A DNA stretch of 64,000 nucleotides. Source: Glandiceps talaboti. Taxonomy: Eukaryota > Hemichordata > Enteropneusta > Spengelidae. Position 1 is the stretch's first letter. Every line of letters begins with the position of its first letter. The notes under the pieces were generated by a model. That model did not search any database. It was not told the DNA's origin and worked only from the letters and a program-made list of their open reading frames with translations. Positions 14,241-27,000 of the stretch are shown in pieces. The DNA is taken from assembly GCF_964340395.1 (NCBI RefSeq), contig NC_135555.1:793501-857500 (forward strand), read 5' to 3'. The position numbers were made by a program, and so were the translations under genes.

Positions 14241-14370
14241 GAATACGTTCTTTGCGCTGCGTTGCCACACATACTCGACATCATAGAATAATACGTTCTT
14301 TGCGTTGCCATACATACTCAACTCAACATCATAATACGTTCTTTGCGCTGCGTTGCCACATATATACAAC
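14241..14370 (+). promoter_or_regulatory. Three tandem promoter repeats with GTTGCC half-sites
   Basis: Three diverged copies of AATACGTTCTTTGCG..GTTGCCA lie 60-190 bp before the ATG at 14427. Each contains GTTGCC (14261-14266, 14304-14309, 14352-14357), the half-site of the X-box bound by RFX factors, which drive ciliary genes. No complete palindromic X-box is present. A regulatory role is inference. Confidence 0.45.
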
Positions 14371-14426
14371 ATCGAGAGTGGTACGAACAGCACAGAACGT
14401 AGGATAAGTTCACCTATTTAAACAAT

Positions 14427-15229
14427 ATGCCTTTTGAACAAGAACCAACCGCTGAAAGTACGTACAGCATTGAGTACAAGAGAGACACCTTTCTACCACC
14501 GATAAAGTTCCACCAGTTACCATCGCTCACTCTAAAAGATGTCGCCCCAACACTTCCACCCCGACAGTTTCCAATCGAGCCCATTGGACCTAAACGAAGA
14601 TTTGAAAAAGAATTGGAAGACTGTGGACCATCCCTAGGATTAGGAACCAAACGGTTACCGACTTTTAAGTAAGCTTGGTGTTTGTTTTCTCTCCCTTTTT
14701 GTTGTTTCCCTCTACAATATCGATCATAATATCAGTTTGAATATCGCCATTATATTACTATGTCGATCATAATATCTGAGTTTGAATATCGCCATTATAT
14801 TACTATATCGGTATATGTCCACATATATTACAGGTAGGAATATATAGTCAAAAGGTTGTTATATTTTGTCTGTAGGCCAGGAAAACAACAATTAAAAGTT
14901 TTACCAGTCATTACGTTTAGACAAATAAGTTACGACACATATCCCAAATTCTATCGGCCAATCGTAAATTTTATGCTTTGGATAATTTCTTCCAGATATT
15001 TAGATTCCAAACCTATCGTACGGACTCTACCACCACAGGAAATAGTAAATGAAGTTCCAGTTAATATTCACAAATTGAAAATATCCCCATCAGACATAAG
15101 ATTGGCATCGAAACTAGACAAAGCAAAGATAGAGACTTTGAGTCACTCATTTAAATGGACAACAACGACAAGACAGCTTATGAAAGAAGTCACTATGTCA
15201 GTTACAAAGGTAGGATAGTCGAGTACTGC

Positions 15230-15292
<63 letters not shown>

Positions 15293-18199
15293 GGAGAGTG
15301 GGAGGTGAGGTATGGGGGGGGGGTTCTCACACCGTTTGAGTAAAACTTGTAATAGGGACTTGTCCAACAATTATAATAATAAAAAAATAACGAGACATAA
15401 CGAAAGAAAGAAAACAACTTAATGTCCTAGCTAGTAATTTTGAACGACTAATACATCTATTAATTTCAACAGCACATTAGACAAATAAAATATTAAAAAT
15501 TAGGTCATTGCAATGTAGTAAAATATATTGTGTTTGACTCTCAGTGGAGGGTCTATGCTTACTCGCCTTTTTTTAGATGCCTCAAGTTGTAATGTAATAT
15601 TTAATTTGGTTTGTGGCCCCATTTTATCATTCGCTACATATAAAATGTCATTTATTGACAGCTTTCACCACCTAAGACAACACTGGAACTGAATGCTGAC
15701 GTCATCAAGTATCGACCAATCAGATTTGAAGCTTCTCCTGATGACTGGCAGAAGGTTGCACCGGTTTGGGACAAATTACAAAATAGATTCCCGACTGAGT
15801 GCACGGAAAAACCATGTCAATGCAAGAACAACGACGATAAGTAGGTTATTAAGAACTAGGGACATTGCTCCGTGACAATGTAAAATATGCAATCGTATCT
15901 TTTCATCAAAAGCAACATAACGTTATATATAGTGCATTTATTTGACATTTTACATGAACATCTACGACAACTATGACATTTATAGGTACAGTTTAAGTTG
16001 CAATGAGAAACTATGGAGTTATTTCCTTTCCCATCATTTTGCCTATATCAGTTTTTATCGCAACCGTGGAGTTATCAAGGTGAACGAGTTTTAAAAATAA
16101 CATATATTCTAAGAAACAATGACAGACATGAATTTCATCTTTCACCTTTTGGGGTTAGTCTCACTTCAATTTTAAGAGATTAAAATTTCAACATTTATTT
16201 TCATTTATATTTCCTCATCTCATCTCATTTTATTGTCATCAAGTGTAAACAAGAACAGCATCAACATATCAGTTAATGATGGAATTCGTGAATTGGTTCG
16301 AACAGGGAAATTGTCATCACACTTGTAAGTATTCGACACTGACTTGTTACGTGGAAATAAGTCGTAACATGTAGATGACTATGAATTATTACATTCAAAT
16401 ATTGTTCAATTTAATGACAGTACATAAAATCATGAATACTTTACATGTACGTACGTACGTACATACATACAGTGAGTGATACACATATCAAAAGCATCAG
16501 CTAGCCGGAAGTGGGAGGGGGAGGGGGTCACTTTGTAAAACTTGGTCTCTATGTTCAGGAGTTTTCTTCGCTTTCATGTGGGGATGGATGCGGGTGGGGG
16601 AAGGGGGTCTGTTTTGGGAACAAAATTTGAAAACACCGCTCCAGACAGTATTAGAAATACCTGTTGTGCAATTATTTATTTTAGCGTCCGTCCATGTCCT
16701 GGATATGCTGGCTTCGTACCACGTTCCCAGGTGGAGGCTCCCATTAAACAGAACTGCGTAGATCTCCGTACGAGTAGTACTCAACGAGCCAGTTATAGGT
16801 GAGACATGCTACCTTTCATTTTAAAAATATATCATCTTCCTTTACTCATAATTGCGTTGGTTTAATAAAAGTCGCATTTCGGTTACAAAACTAAACTTTT
16901 GAACAAGTTTAGATGGGAAGGTAAGAGATAAATGTAAGGGAGAACGAGAATGAAAGATCAGAAGAGACGGGTAAGTAGAGACGAAGAAACACAGAGGAAA
17001 GGGATATTCCATATAACGAAAATAAATACGATATATAGAAGTATATGTAAAGAGAACACTCAATATTTTTAATTATCAGTCTAGATAAAAAAGTAACTCC
17101 ATGTTGTCCTACCCCTCTACTAATTACTCGTGGTTAAAGTGACACAAGCTGAGTTTATAATTTACTTAAATGAAAATACTGACATTTATATAATCTCGAT
17201 TAATTTAAACAATTTTAAACTGACTTTAATGTCGATACATATAACCATAGACCCATATAGCATTACATTGTTAAAACAGTTGACTGCTCAGTAGGGATTT
17301 TCTTGAACCTTTTTGATACATACAATAAATTACGTCATTGGATCGTTTATGTGTTATATCTTTGTTTCTGTAATTACTGTAACTTTATGTACTAATTACA
17401 CCCTAAATATAGGGTGTCAGGCTTTAATGACTTGGTTTCTGTAACTCTAAATATAGGGTGTCAGACTTTAATGGCTTGGTTTCTGTAATTACTGTAACTC
17501 TATGTAATTACGCCCTAAATATATAGGGTGTCAGACTTTAATGACTTGGTTTCTGTAACTCTATGTAATTACACCCTAAATATAGGATGTCAAGCTTAAT
17601 GTAAGGTTGACTTCAGCTAATTGCACGTGATGGATAAGTGTGCTCCAGTAAGTACAATAGTGCGAGTATCCCTTAAAGTACACTCAAACACGTGTAAACT
17701 CAACTTAAACTACATCCAAACATGTGTAAACTCAGCTTAAACTACACCCAAACACGTGTACACTCAGCTTAAACTACACCCAAACACGTGTAAACTTAAC
17801 TTAAATTACACCCAAACACGTGTACACTCAACTTAAACTACACCCAAACACGTGTAAACTTAGTCTTGCTGCTAGACGTTCGGGCTTTCTTTCGATACTA
17901 TAAGCGAACGGAGTTCGCAGTGAGGGCTTGCCCGATGTTCCATCCTCGATAGCGATGTTCGGGCGTGTGTCGTATTCTATCGGAAGAACATCCGAGGTCT
18001 AGCGGATAGACTAGTGTAAACTCAGCTATTTTAACTTTTCTTTTTCAGACCAATTCCTCCTGATGTATACTATCCCAACAAGGAGTATGCCCACAAAGCG
18101 CCTTTCTCCAAGACTGTCACTCTTACATATCCCTTCAATCCTTTCAATAAAGTTGAGTGTAGGAAATTTTTCCACAATGAAATTGGCAGACCATGGTGA
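14427..18199 (+). CDS. Putative sperm/ciliary microtubule-associated protein, 366 aa
   Basis: Complete six-exon model with consistent phases: 14427-14668, 14876-15209, 15662-15840, 16244-16324, 16685-16798, 18049-18199 (TGA). The start ATG opens MPFEQEPTAESTYSIEYK. The protein is basic and proline-rich, with short aromatic/proline motifs: FLPPIKFHQLP at about 24-34, HSFKWTTTTRQLMKEV near 172-187, CPGYAGFVPR at 283-292, and YPFNPFNK plus GRPW at the C-terminus. It has no signal peptide, membrane segment or catalytic domain. PGYxGFxPR and repeated proline/aromatic motifs are typical of axonemal microtubule inner proteins (SPMIP/CIMIP group). SPATA48/SPMIP7 is one candidate, but I cannot assign an orthologue. 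A convergent TSSK-type kinase about 2 kb downstream fits a sperm context. AATAAA follows at 18292. Confidence 0.8.
14713..14815. repeat. Two-copy 50-bp repeat in intron 1
   Basis: TCGATCATAATATC..GTTTGAATATCGCCATTATATTACTAT occurs twice in tandem between the first two exons of the ciliary-type gene. Confidence 0.8.
15229..15291. repeat. (GT)n microsatellite
   Basis: About 30 GT dinucleotides begin only about 20 bp after the splice donor of exon 2 (15210) of the ciliary-type gene. The long Thr-His frames on the minus strand are artefacts of it. Confidence 0.95.
17363..17597. repeat. Irregular tandem repeat with CCCTAAATATAGGGT palindrome
   Basis: Four diverged copies (spacing about 50-70 bp) of TTTCTGTAA..TATGTAATTACACC plus CTAAATATAGGGTGTCAG and CTTTAATGACTTGG. 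Each has a small hairpin (CCCTAAATATAGGG). Lies in the last intron of the ciliary-type gene. Confidence 0.85.
17682..17860. repeat. 32-bp minisatellite
   Basis: Five to six copies of a 32-bp unit built on ACACCCAAACACGTGTAAAC. Each copy carries the E-box CACGTG. The array is interrupted at its right end by the inverted-repeat element at 17861-18013. Confidence 0.9.
17861..18013. mobile_element. 153-bp terminal-inverted-repeat element with 9-bp TSD
   Basis: The termini TAGTCTTGCTGCTAGACGTTCGG and, inverted, CCGAGGTCTAGCGGATAGACTA are related over about 23 bp. The flanks are the direct repeat GTGTAAACT (17852-17860 and 18014-18022). The 9-bp duplication and TIRs suggest a MULE- or hAT-like non-autonomous insertion. 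The interior is GC-richer than its surroundings and holds further GTTCGGGC/GCCCGATGTTC inversions. It has no coding capacity. It lies about 35 bp upstream of the last-exon acceptor. Confidence 0.7.
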
Positions 18200-18291
18200 G
18201 GACAACAACGTTTGTCATTTCACCATGAATATAATACCAGCACCATGCAATCGCATTTCACGTGTGTTACCGAGTAGAGGTTTGTGAAGTA

Positions 18292-18297
18292 AATAAA
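18292..18297 (+). terminator. AATAAA polyadenylation signal
   Basis: Canonical hexamer 93 bp after the stop codon of the ciliary-type gene. Confidence 0.6.
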
Positions 18298-18489
18298 ACA
18301 TCACACCATTGGTTGTCTACTTGAATGTGTGGTTATATCTCTTTTGTCTTTTGTAACCGTCAGTGAGAATGGAAAATATTTAAGTAAATGTAGTCATTGA
18401 AGAATTATGTTCTACTTCAACTTTTAGCCTCGTTGGATAAAGAACAAGGGAATATATTTTTTTAAATATTAAAGTTGTCTAACTTGTTA

Positions 18490-18503
18490 TCACACACACA
18501 CAC

Positions 18504-18560
<57 letters not shown>

Positions 18561-18572
18561 GACAGACAGACA
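18490..18572. repeat. (AC)n(AGAC)n microsatellite
   Basis: Short (AC)n followed by about 65 bp of (ACAG)n, in the spacer between the ciliary-type gene and the convergent kinase. Confidence 0.95.
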
Positions 18573-18832
18573 GGCACATTCATTCTCCCTCTCAGATTTT
18601 TTCAGCACTGATTATATTTTTTCAGTTAAACACAGATTACATCGTTTTGTCTCATTTGCATTCACGATTTGGGCCCAAATGACATATTTCTCAAAAATGA
18701 CTTTGAATTATCCGCTACATTCAACTCTAACGATCGTTAAAGTTTTTTATTGACTTTCAATTGCCAAATCCTAACGTCCGAGTCATTGGCTTAGAAATTA
18801 TTACTTGTTCCTGAAAGTGACAATATATATGT

Positions 18833-18942
18833 CGTGTGTGTGTGTGTGTGTGTCTGTGTGTGTCTGTGTGTCTGTGTCTGTGTCTGTCTCTGTCTCTGTC
18901 TCTGTCTCTGTCTCTGTCTCTGTCTGTGTGTTGTGTGTCTGT
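18833..18942. repeat. (TG)n(TCTG)n(TCTCTG)n compound microsatellite
   Basis: Starts as (TG)n and grades through TGTCTG into TCTCTG hexamers. Confidence 0.95.
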
Positions 18943-19309
18943 ATTTAAAACTTTTTGTGAGAGTTAACAATTGGACCTAGCACACTGCAATAATACTATA
19001 GCATCGACCATGTAGTTGACAAATGAAAAGAATTAACAAAGAACTTCGGAATCCTTTGAAGAACAAATGTGAGATATATCTTGACCCTGTGAGTCAATTC
19101 TTTGCTAACTTGACAAGTACCACTGTGATATCATCAGTGGACATACACGGTGTCATACCCCTTGTATGTTTGAAGAGACATCAATTGATGAAAACGACAT
19201 AGATTGTACCTTTCATCTTTCTCTTGTGTTAGGTTTTGTACATGAGCTTATGTCTGTCACAAAATAGCCTCAACATGTCATGATTATTACTATTTGTTTC
19301 AATTTTTGA

Positions 19310-19748
19310 CCAAAATTGACAATTTCAGACCTGATTTGCATAAACTCCAAAACTACTCTACAGATCTAGATCAGTCTGAAATTTGGTTGGGACGTTCTTC
19401 CAGGTGTTTATATTAAGAATTGTTCATAACATGATGATCACATTAGTGATATGCAAATCAGGTTGTCTCTTTGGTGAAGAATCTATAATTCCAAAACTAC
19501 TGTGCAGATTGGGTTGAAATTTAATGGGATGCACCTGGGTATGTGTAGATGAAGCTGTATTGAGAAAGTGATAATCCCATTAGCGATTTAAGTTTTTTTG
19601 ACCAAAAATAACATTTTTTTTACCCAAATCATACACCGGTGGTAAGATCATTTTGATTTGAACAATTTCCCAACTAGAGACCCAAGGTAATGGACCCACC
19701 AAATATCATGGCAATCGGTTCAGCAGTTTTTTACTTTAATGTGCTTTT

Positions 19749-19816
<68 letters not shown>

Positions 19817-19832
19817 GACGGACGGACGGACG

Positions 19833-19892
<60 letters not shown>

Positions 19893-19895
19893 TTT
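19310..19895 (+). mobile_element. Dispersed element remnant ending in (AC)n(GGAC)n(AGAC)n
   Basis: The region contains two diverged internal copies of TTTGCATAA/TATGCAAATCAGG..CCAAAACTACT..CAGAT..GAAATTT. It ends in CCACCAAATATCATGGCAATCGGTTCAGCAGTTTTTT, followed by (AC)n at 19750-19813 and GGAC/ACAG tetramers to 19890. Element bodies that end in 'ATCGGTTCAGCAGTTTTT' plus a microsatellite tail are common in marine invertebrate genomes. I cannot name the family, and no frame is coding. Confidence 0.55.
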
Positions 19896-20173
19896 TGCAT
19901 ATGCCTACAGCACTACTGACCCTTACCAGTTCAGTTGTGCGAAAATAAATCACCGACTTTAGAGTAAAATTGATTACACAGTTGAAATGTTCACCAAATG
20001 AGAGGGGTGCACAGATTTAATAAAATTCAAACCACTATAAAATAGTTGCCTGGAGATAAATGAAGGGGAATCAAAATTATATTACAAATGTCAAATTTTG
20101 TTATCATCTGAGATATTATAAACTAAAAAGGTAGATAAGAATATACATTTATGCTATCAAATGTTGTTCAAGT

Positions 20174-21031
20174 TCACAACTTCCACATTTTAAGACTGAA
20201 GAATGGCCATGTTTTCAACCAGTCACTCTTTAAAACATCATCTACAGTAGCTCTCCTTTCCTCATCCGGGTTCAGCATAGATTCGAGTAATTTTTTGACG
20301 TTTTTCGAAAATGGTGTCTTTTCTTCAACGGGAACTTTCCCGCTCAACTGCTCTCGAATTTGTGCCCTGGGATTGGCATCGTCGTACGGCATCATTCCCG
20401 TGAGTAAGATGTAGAGAACAACACCAAGACTCCATATATCCGAGGCTTTCGGCCGATAACGTTTTCCAAGGAGAATTTCTGGAGACGAGTACGCTGCAGA
20501 TCCACAGAAAGTTTCACTGAGTGAATCATTGATACAATGTTTAGAGAAACCAAAATCCGTAAGTTTTACTTGCAAGCGCTCATCCAAAAGTATGTTCTCG
20601 CATTTCAAGTCCCGATGTACAATATTATTATCATGGCAAAATTTCACGACCTCAACGAGATCACGAAATACTTTCTTCGCACTCTTCTCGTTAAAAGTTC
20701 CACCTAACTTCATGTAAGCTAGCAAGTCACCTCTTGCTGCTTTCTCCATAACGATGTATACTCTATCGTCTGTCTGCACCACATCGTACACACGGATGAT
20801 ATTCTTATGATGCAATCTCTGAATAACCTCTAGCTCTCTCGGCAAAAATTTCATCAGCTTTCTAAACGCCCGTCCTTTTCGTTTGGCGATGATCTTGACG
20901 GCTACGGGTTTATCTATCGTGCGATACCATCCACTTTTTACCTTAGCGTAGGATCCTTCGCCTAACACTCCATCATCGTCCAAAAGTACACCGTAGCCGT
21001 ACAATATTTTCTTGTCCGACTCGTACGGCAT
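20174..21031 (-). CDS. TSSK-type testis-specific serine/threonine protein kinase, 285 aa
   Basis: A single uninterrupted exon encodes a complete kinase domain: glycine loop GEGSYAKV at 24-31, ATP lysine in VAVKII (K46), HRDLKCEN at 139-146 (catalytic D141), DFGFSKH with D159, activation-loop FCGSAAYSSPE (APE replaced by SPE), and SDIWSLGVVLYILLTGMMPYDD. The GYGVLL..LGEGSYAKVK opening, YSSPE and intronless structure are features of the TSSK family, whose members act in spermiogenesis. The protein has almost nothing outside the kinase core, which is normal for TSSKs. No frameshift or missing catalytic residue is seen, so it looks functional. It could also be a closely related TSSK-like paralogue; the member number cannot be set by eye. 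It converges on the sperm/cilia-like gene at 14427-18199. Confidence 0.93.
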   Translation of the reverse strand: MPYESDKKILYGYGVLLDDDGVLGEGSYAKVKSGWYRTIDKPVAVKIIAKRKGRAFRKLMKFLPRELEVIQRLHHKNIIRVYDVVQTDDRVYIVMEKAARGDLLAYMKLGGTFNEKSAKKVFRDLVEVVKFCHDNNIVHRDLKCENILLDERLQVKLTDFGFSKHCINDSLSETFCGSAAYSSPEILLGKRYRPKASDIWSLGVVLYILLTGMMPYDDANPRAQIREQLSGKVPVEEKTPFSKNVKKLLESMLNPDEERRATVDDVLKSDWLKTWPFFSLKMWKL

Positions 21032-22637
21032 CCCGCTCTCATTTTTTATGGTATTGTTTTACTGTAAAACAAGTCGTATCACAGTCTTAGTACGCAAGTC
21101 ACACACACATATACGAAAAGAAATGGTTCCCTACGTCATCAATGGAACAAATATGAGAGCTTTTCGAATTCCATTCCAGACAAGAACGCATTCTTCTATG
21201 AACGAGAATCTCGGAACACAAGGCGAGAACGTAGGTATTCTAATAATTAACCCAAACGTTAAACACTTCCATCAAAATTCTTTGCAAGAAATGAAATAAT
21301 TAGATTGGCAAAGCAAAGACTTTGGTTCAGTATTTTTTTTTAATAATAATTTTGTAATTTTTAAAAATAATTTACAACTGATATCTCACCTGACCTCATA
21401 ATTTCACCTGACTAGTGTAACATTTACTTTGACTTAGGAGATGGCCACAAATTTTGCATCAAATTTTAAATTTCCTTTGTCCTCTGAGAAAGTTCACCAT
21501 GTCATGATAAAAATGGACACATATTCATGCCTTATACATATTTATCAAAGCTACATCAGCCACTTTATTATACTTGATTTTACTTAGTTTATATTCCAAG
21601 TTTGTAATATAATATCGTAGACACTTCTTAAATCCTAGACACTTCCTAGATCCTTGGTTGATTTCGACTGTCTTGTTAATATTCCTATACATGACTGACA
21701 ATATAGTTCTGTATTATGATTTCACCTAACACTGACTCAACCAACTTAGATACCATTTATGTCAAATCTTTCCCTTTGTGATTGACTGATTCTGTCTACA
21801 GAGGGAGATTACGTCACACAGTTCCACCCTCCATAATTCAGATTGTGTGGTGATGCCACTGACATCACCTGACCAAAGACCCTCTACTCACCTGGTGGAT
21901 AGTCTATGATCTAACACAATGGGAAGATTTAAAACTCAGTCAGAATTTGCAGTCACTTTCTTGCCAACACTCTATTAAAATAAAATATTGGATTCAAATG
22001 TCTAGGCTGGTCTCTAAGTTGTATAATATCCCCCCCTCCATCACTACTTGTGATTTACAATACATATACATTTATTATTCCTAGATAACACTGATAAAAG
22101 TATACTATGCAACATACACTCTGAAAACATTCTAATAATCAGAAGGCAGTAATTTGACATCATTTCAAATTACATTGGCAATACATGTAAACTTTCATGT
22201 ACATGTGACTTGAGAAGGATTAGTTCTAGCATTGTCTTTGATACAGATATTCTTGTACTTGAAAGGCCCTGTTTGGTTTAGAATTAAAATAAAATTTGAA
22301 TGTAAAAACGGTTGTCTGGCAAAGGTTTAGCAAAGTGTGATCCAGAATAAAAGAATGGTCCTATGTAATCTGTATACCTCCAACTGATAAGATAACACTA
22401 ATGTGAGAACCTGGGATTGAATCATGGGCTTTAAGAATGACAAGATATTCATGTATGATCTATAACTAATCATATACTATATGTAGACAAATTTAAAATA
22501 CCATTGCTGATATGTTTGTTGTACTATACTCAAAAAATCTAACTTAAACAATATCAACAATAAACAACTTGGAAATTATGGCAAAAACTATTATAATACC
22601 AGTTACATTGTTGAATTAACAATATATACATAAATAC

Positions 22638-22668
<31 letters not shown>

Positions 22669-24068
22669 AAGTGTGTGAGGGAAGGGGTGGTTTGTGGTAG
22701 TGTGTGTCTGTGTGTGTGTGTCATTGAGAGAGAAGGGATGTCATTACACAAATCCTCAAACTGTGTAATGTTTTGATCAATGTGCATACAACTCTATGAT
22801 TAATAGGAATGTCTATTTGAATTAGTTACATTATCATAGAAAGACAGTTTCATCCTACTATTGTGACACAACGTCGTCATAATAATACTCTAGGCAGGAC
22901 AGTTTTGATGATATTGTCTGAAATACAAACAACAAATTTAGGGTCAATTGTAGAAAATGAAGCAGAACAGAATATCTGAAAAATGTCATTTTATTTTATT
23001 AGGCCTCTCACTACAAGACAAGCCATTACATTGTGTAGAATAATGAACCTGTCTTTGGTCCAATTAAAATCTGTCTCCAAAAACAAATTTAGGGTCAATG
23101 ACCCTGTCCTCATTACAATATCTAATTCAAACCGGATTTGATTCACCTATCCCCACTTGTGGTTAATATGTACTGAATTCCAATAGGGAACTTGCAATCC
23201 AGACTGAGCATGCTCAGACACAAAGGACTATGGGATTATCTGTGGTTATTGTAATACCTAATCCGGAGCCATCAATAGAATAAACCTCCTATAAAGGTCA
23301 GGCTAACCATGAATTGATTAGTTGTGGTTACAAACTATTTAACAATATAGTTTACAATGATGATCAGCTGATATTTATTATCATATTTCCCATGAGGCAA
23401 CATTCAAGATGGCAGGTTTGCAAGTTCCCTATCTACTGATCTGAATCAGAGTGTACAGGACCACTCACACATGTAATGTTGCAATCACATTTGTCTACCC
23501 ATTCTTTATTCAGATTCTCTATGTCATTTCACAAGAATTACATGAACTACAGTCTTTTGGCCTCTGCTAGACGAATAGTTTCATCCATGCCATGCCAGTA
23601 CCACAAAATCCTCACTTTCAATTCAATCACATCAAAGTAAATTTAAATTGAAGCTAGTGAATGTTGGGACAGGTACGCTAATGTAATTCAAATCAAATCC
23701 ATATTTAACAGAAACTGGCTTCAATGCAGATTAAAGTGATCTGGATCAGTTTAATTTAAATTCACGTTGAATCAGTTGAGGACAGGGCTTATGATTCACA
23801 ATTTATGATAATCTTATGGTAAAGTTTGCAAAAAAGTAAGAATTAGTCATCATTTTGGAAATAAAAAGTTTTAAATAAAACAAAAGTTTGCTAAAACTAC
23901 CGTCTTAATGGCTTTAACTAATACATGTAAGTTTTAGTTTGTAGACGCTATATATGTACAAATGAAAGTTGGTTCCTCTTTATTTGCATAAACACAAGTC
24001 TCAGAACTTATGTTTAGGATCCAAATGTCATAATGAATGGAAGACTCTTGATATCACATCCTATCTCT
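21032..24068. other. Spacer between TSSK and KDSR, no gene seen
   Basis: Contains the TSSK 5' flank, a (GT)n tract at about 22645-22720, short duplicated words (ACAAATTTAGGGTCAAT at about 22930 and 23083) and the KDSR 3' UTR. No supported exon was found. Confidence 0.5.
23979..23984 (-). terminator. Polyadenylation signal for KDSR (AATAAA on minus)
   Basis: TTTATT on the plus strand, 85 bp beyond the KDSR stop codon. Confidence 0.5.
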
Positions 24069-27000
24069 TTACTTTTTTTCCTTCTCAGCTTCTTTCTCTA
24101 ACATACATCGCTTGATGATCCGGTCAAAATTTCCAATGTAAAAGTAGGAAATAACACGAAAAATTCCCATGGTTGAAACCTGAAACCAACATGAAAGAAT
24201 GATTTTAAATTTTAACATCAACAATTTCGGGCCAATATTTCAGAAAATATTTGCATATTAATATATCCGAAGCTTAGCCTTTGCTGAGGAAATCCCTGAT
24301 GAGAGCTTTAATTCCTGGAGTGGCATTTCCCTTTTAAGCTAGATGTACTTTTTTTACAGCCAATCTGCATGTAAGTGAGAGAGACCACTGATAATTACCT
24401 GTTGTACACCTTCCATCATTGAAGTGACTGGCGAGAATCCAGATGTCAGATTAGCTAGCATCCAACCATCTAAACCAACATAGCTGAGAAAACGACCAAG
24501 CTATAGGCAAAGAAAATAGCCATGTACTGGGAGTGAGATAATCATATGGTTTCAAAGTATAACTGTTCACAGTATTAGTGACTTTAACACAAAAGGTACA
24601 AAATAAGCTGCTATTGTAATACCACATCTAAGGTTAGGAAGGTATCATTTCTGTGTCAATATTTTGGGATATCCTAAGAAGGTGTCCTGAAATCTTTCTG
24701 GAATCATCCAAAACTCATCATTAACTCTGTAGAATTTATCATCCTATGTGTGAAAACCAGTCTGTCCTATGTTATGGCAGGAGCTACAAGGAGTGCCTCA
24801 AGTAATATGCATACATGTAACTAAGACTATTCACATACATTGTTTGTAAACAAAGAGGAGAAATTATCTTTTTTAAATATTGATCAACATACCAGGGAAA
24901 GTGTGTTTCTGGGTCAAAGGTCAACAATTATATTCACAATTTTTTTTTAGTCAATTCACTTGTTCAGTACACAGTTACATATATATTAGTATGATGTGTG
25001 ATTGTGTCTTCTTTTCCTGAATATAACACATTAAACCTTACACCTACCAATGCGTTATTGAAATAGTTTTTTCTGTCTCAGAAGTAAACCAATGAAAACT
25101 GTACCTACCAATGCATCATTGAGAATGTTTTTTGCAACGTCTTCTGGTTGGAATAGTCCTGAAGTTTCTGATATCAGAGTTGTTTCTCTTGGCTGCAAAA
25201 AAACAGAACTTTCAGTTTTATTTCAAATTCATGATTCCTGACACAAAATGAAAACTATGCTTTACAGTCATTGCTAAACTGAGTACATGATTAAACTCAA
25301 AGAAAGACATTTTCAGGAAAACCAAATATCTTTTGATAGCCAGGATAACATACTTACTATAAACATGCCAGCCTAATGTTATGGGTGTATAATCTTATTC
25401 AATGCTATCGCCAAACAATAAATTGTGCTAAAACCTAAAACTACCAAAAACTATAGTATACCTTTACCGAGATAATCAACATTTAAGACCATTTTATAAT
25501 GTAAAATCAATCAGTTTAAATAACAGTCACTTACCTTTGAGATGTTTTCTGCCGCAAGTCCTGGAGTATCTGTGTCAGGAGGAAAACTAACAGTGATATA
25601 GATGTTGTATGGTTTGACCTGCAGACAACAATAAAAGAAATTTTAACATTAACTCGGGCAAAACATTTCAAATTGAATAAGTCCTTGACAGGTGAGGAAA
25701 GAGATAAATTAATTGCAAATTAAGAAAAATGCAAATTAAGGCAAAGTGGCAAGCATATGTTCCCTATCTTTGCACCAGGTTTGAATGAAATTGACCACAG
25801 TATGTCAGAGCTATGGCTGAAGACAGACTGCTCAACAGACAAATAAATAGATCGCCAAAGTCCATTCCTACAGCTCCCTCTATTTGGATTATGCTCATTG
25901 AAAACTGACACACAAATCATTCAAGAAAGTATGCAAACTAGAACCTTGTTGTTCTTGACTTAATACACTCCAAATTATGTCAAAACCACTTAAAATACAA
26001 AATACAAATAAACTGAGTGTCAATTTGTTCAAGACAAAAACAATGCAATTCTTTTCTTGTTATAAAGTATGTCTACTTTCAGTATGGCTAAATTGAATTT
26101 TCATGATGATCTTTTGTTATTCATCAAGCTATGAAGTACACTGTATCATTACCTATACCAGGAATTAGTCAATTGGCAAGTTTTTATACTTGAGGAGTAC
26201 TTGCATTGAGTAAAGTTTGGTTTTTGTGAAACTTTCAAAGAATACATTACCTCCATTTGTAAAGCTTCAGCCAACCCTCTCAGTGCAAATTTTGAAGCAC
26301 AGTATCCAGTGTAACCATAGAGACCAATCTGACCAGCTTGAGATGATACAAATACAATTCTACCACATTTGTTCTCCTTCATGTATGGTAATACTGCCTT
26401 TGTTGCAAAGACACTACCAAGGTAATTTACATCCATCAGGTTCTATGTTCACAGACAAAACAGTGACAAAATGATGGTAAAAAGTACTCTATTGATTTTC
26501 ATACCAGATATGATACTTTCATGAACTCTTTCCCAACAATCTACTCAGTTTCTAGAAGCTATCATGTTCAGAGTGTTTTGCTATATATAAGTCCTGTGAA
26601 CCCTGGTATATAAACAGAAAGACGGAATATCAAGTAAAACTGGCATGGTTTCCCATACATTGTACCATAATATAAGTTTGGGAAACGTAGTAAAAGGACT
26701 GGGGGCTCAAGTAGATTTGACCCACTCTCTGGCCTATGCATAAACACTGACATCATTAAAGAAGAACAATCAGTAACTTAGGGAGTATTTATAGATGAAG
26801 TCAGCCTACAAAATGCACTAACATGATTAATATGAAATTAATTCAGGAGAAAAACAATATCAACACAGTTTGATGTAGATGGCTGAGTATGTATTAACTG
26901 GTATTTATCAAATATTTTGGTACACATATTTATTTTATAATATAATTTTAATATCTTATCTGAATATTGAGTGACAGCATCACAGTTTGTTAGACAGAAC

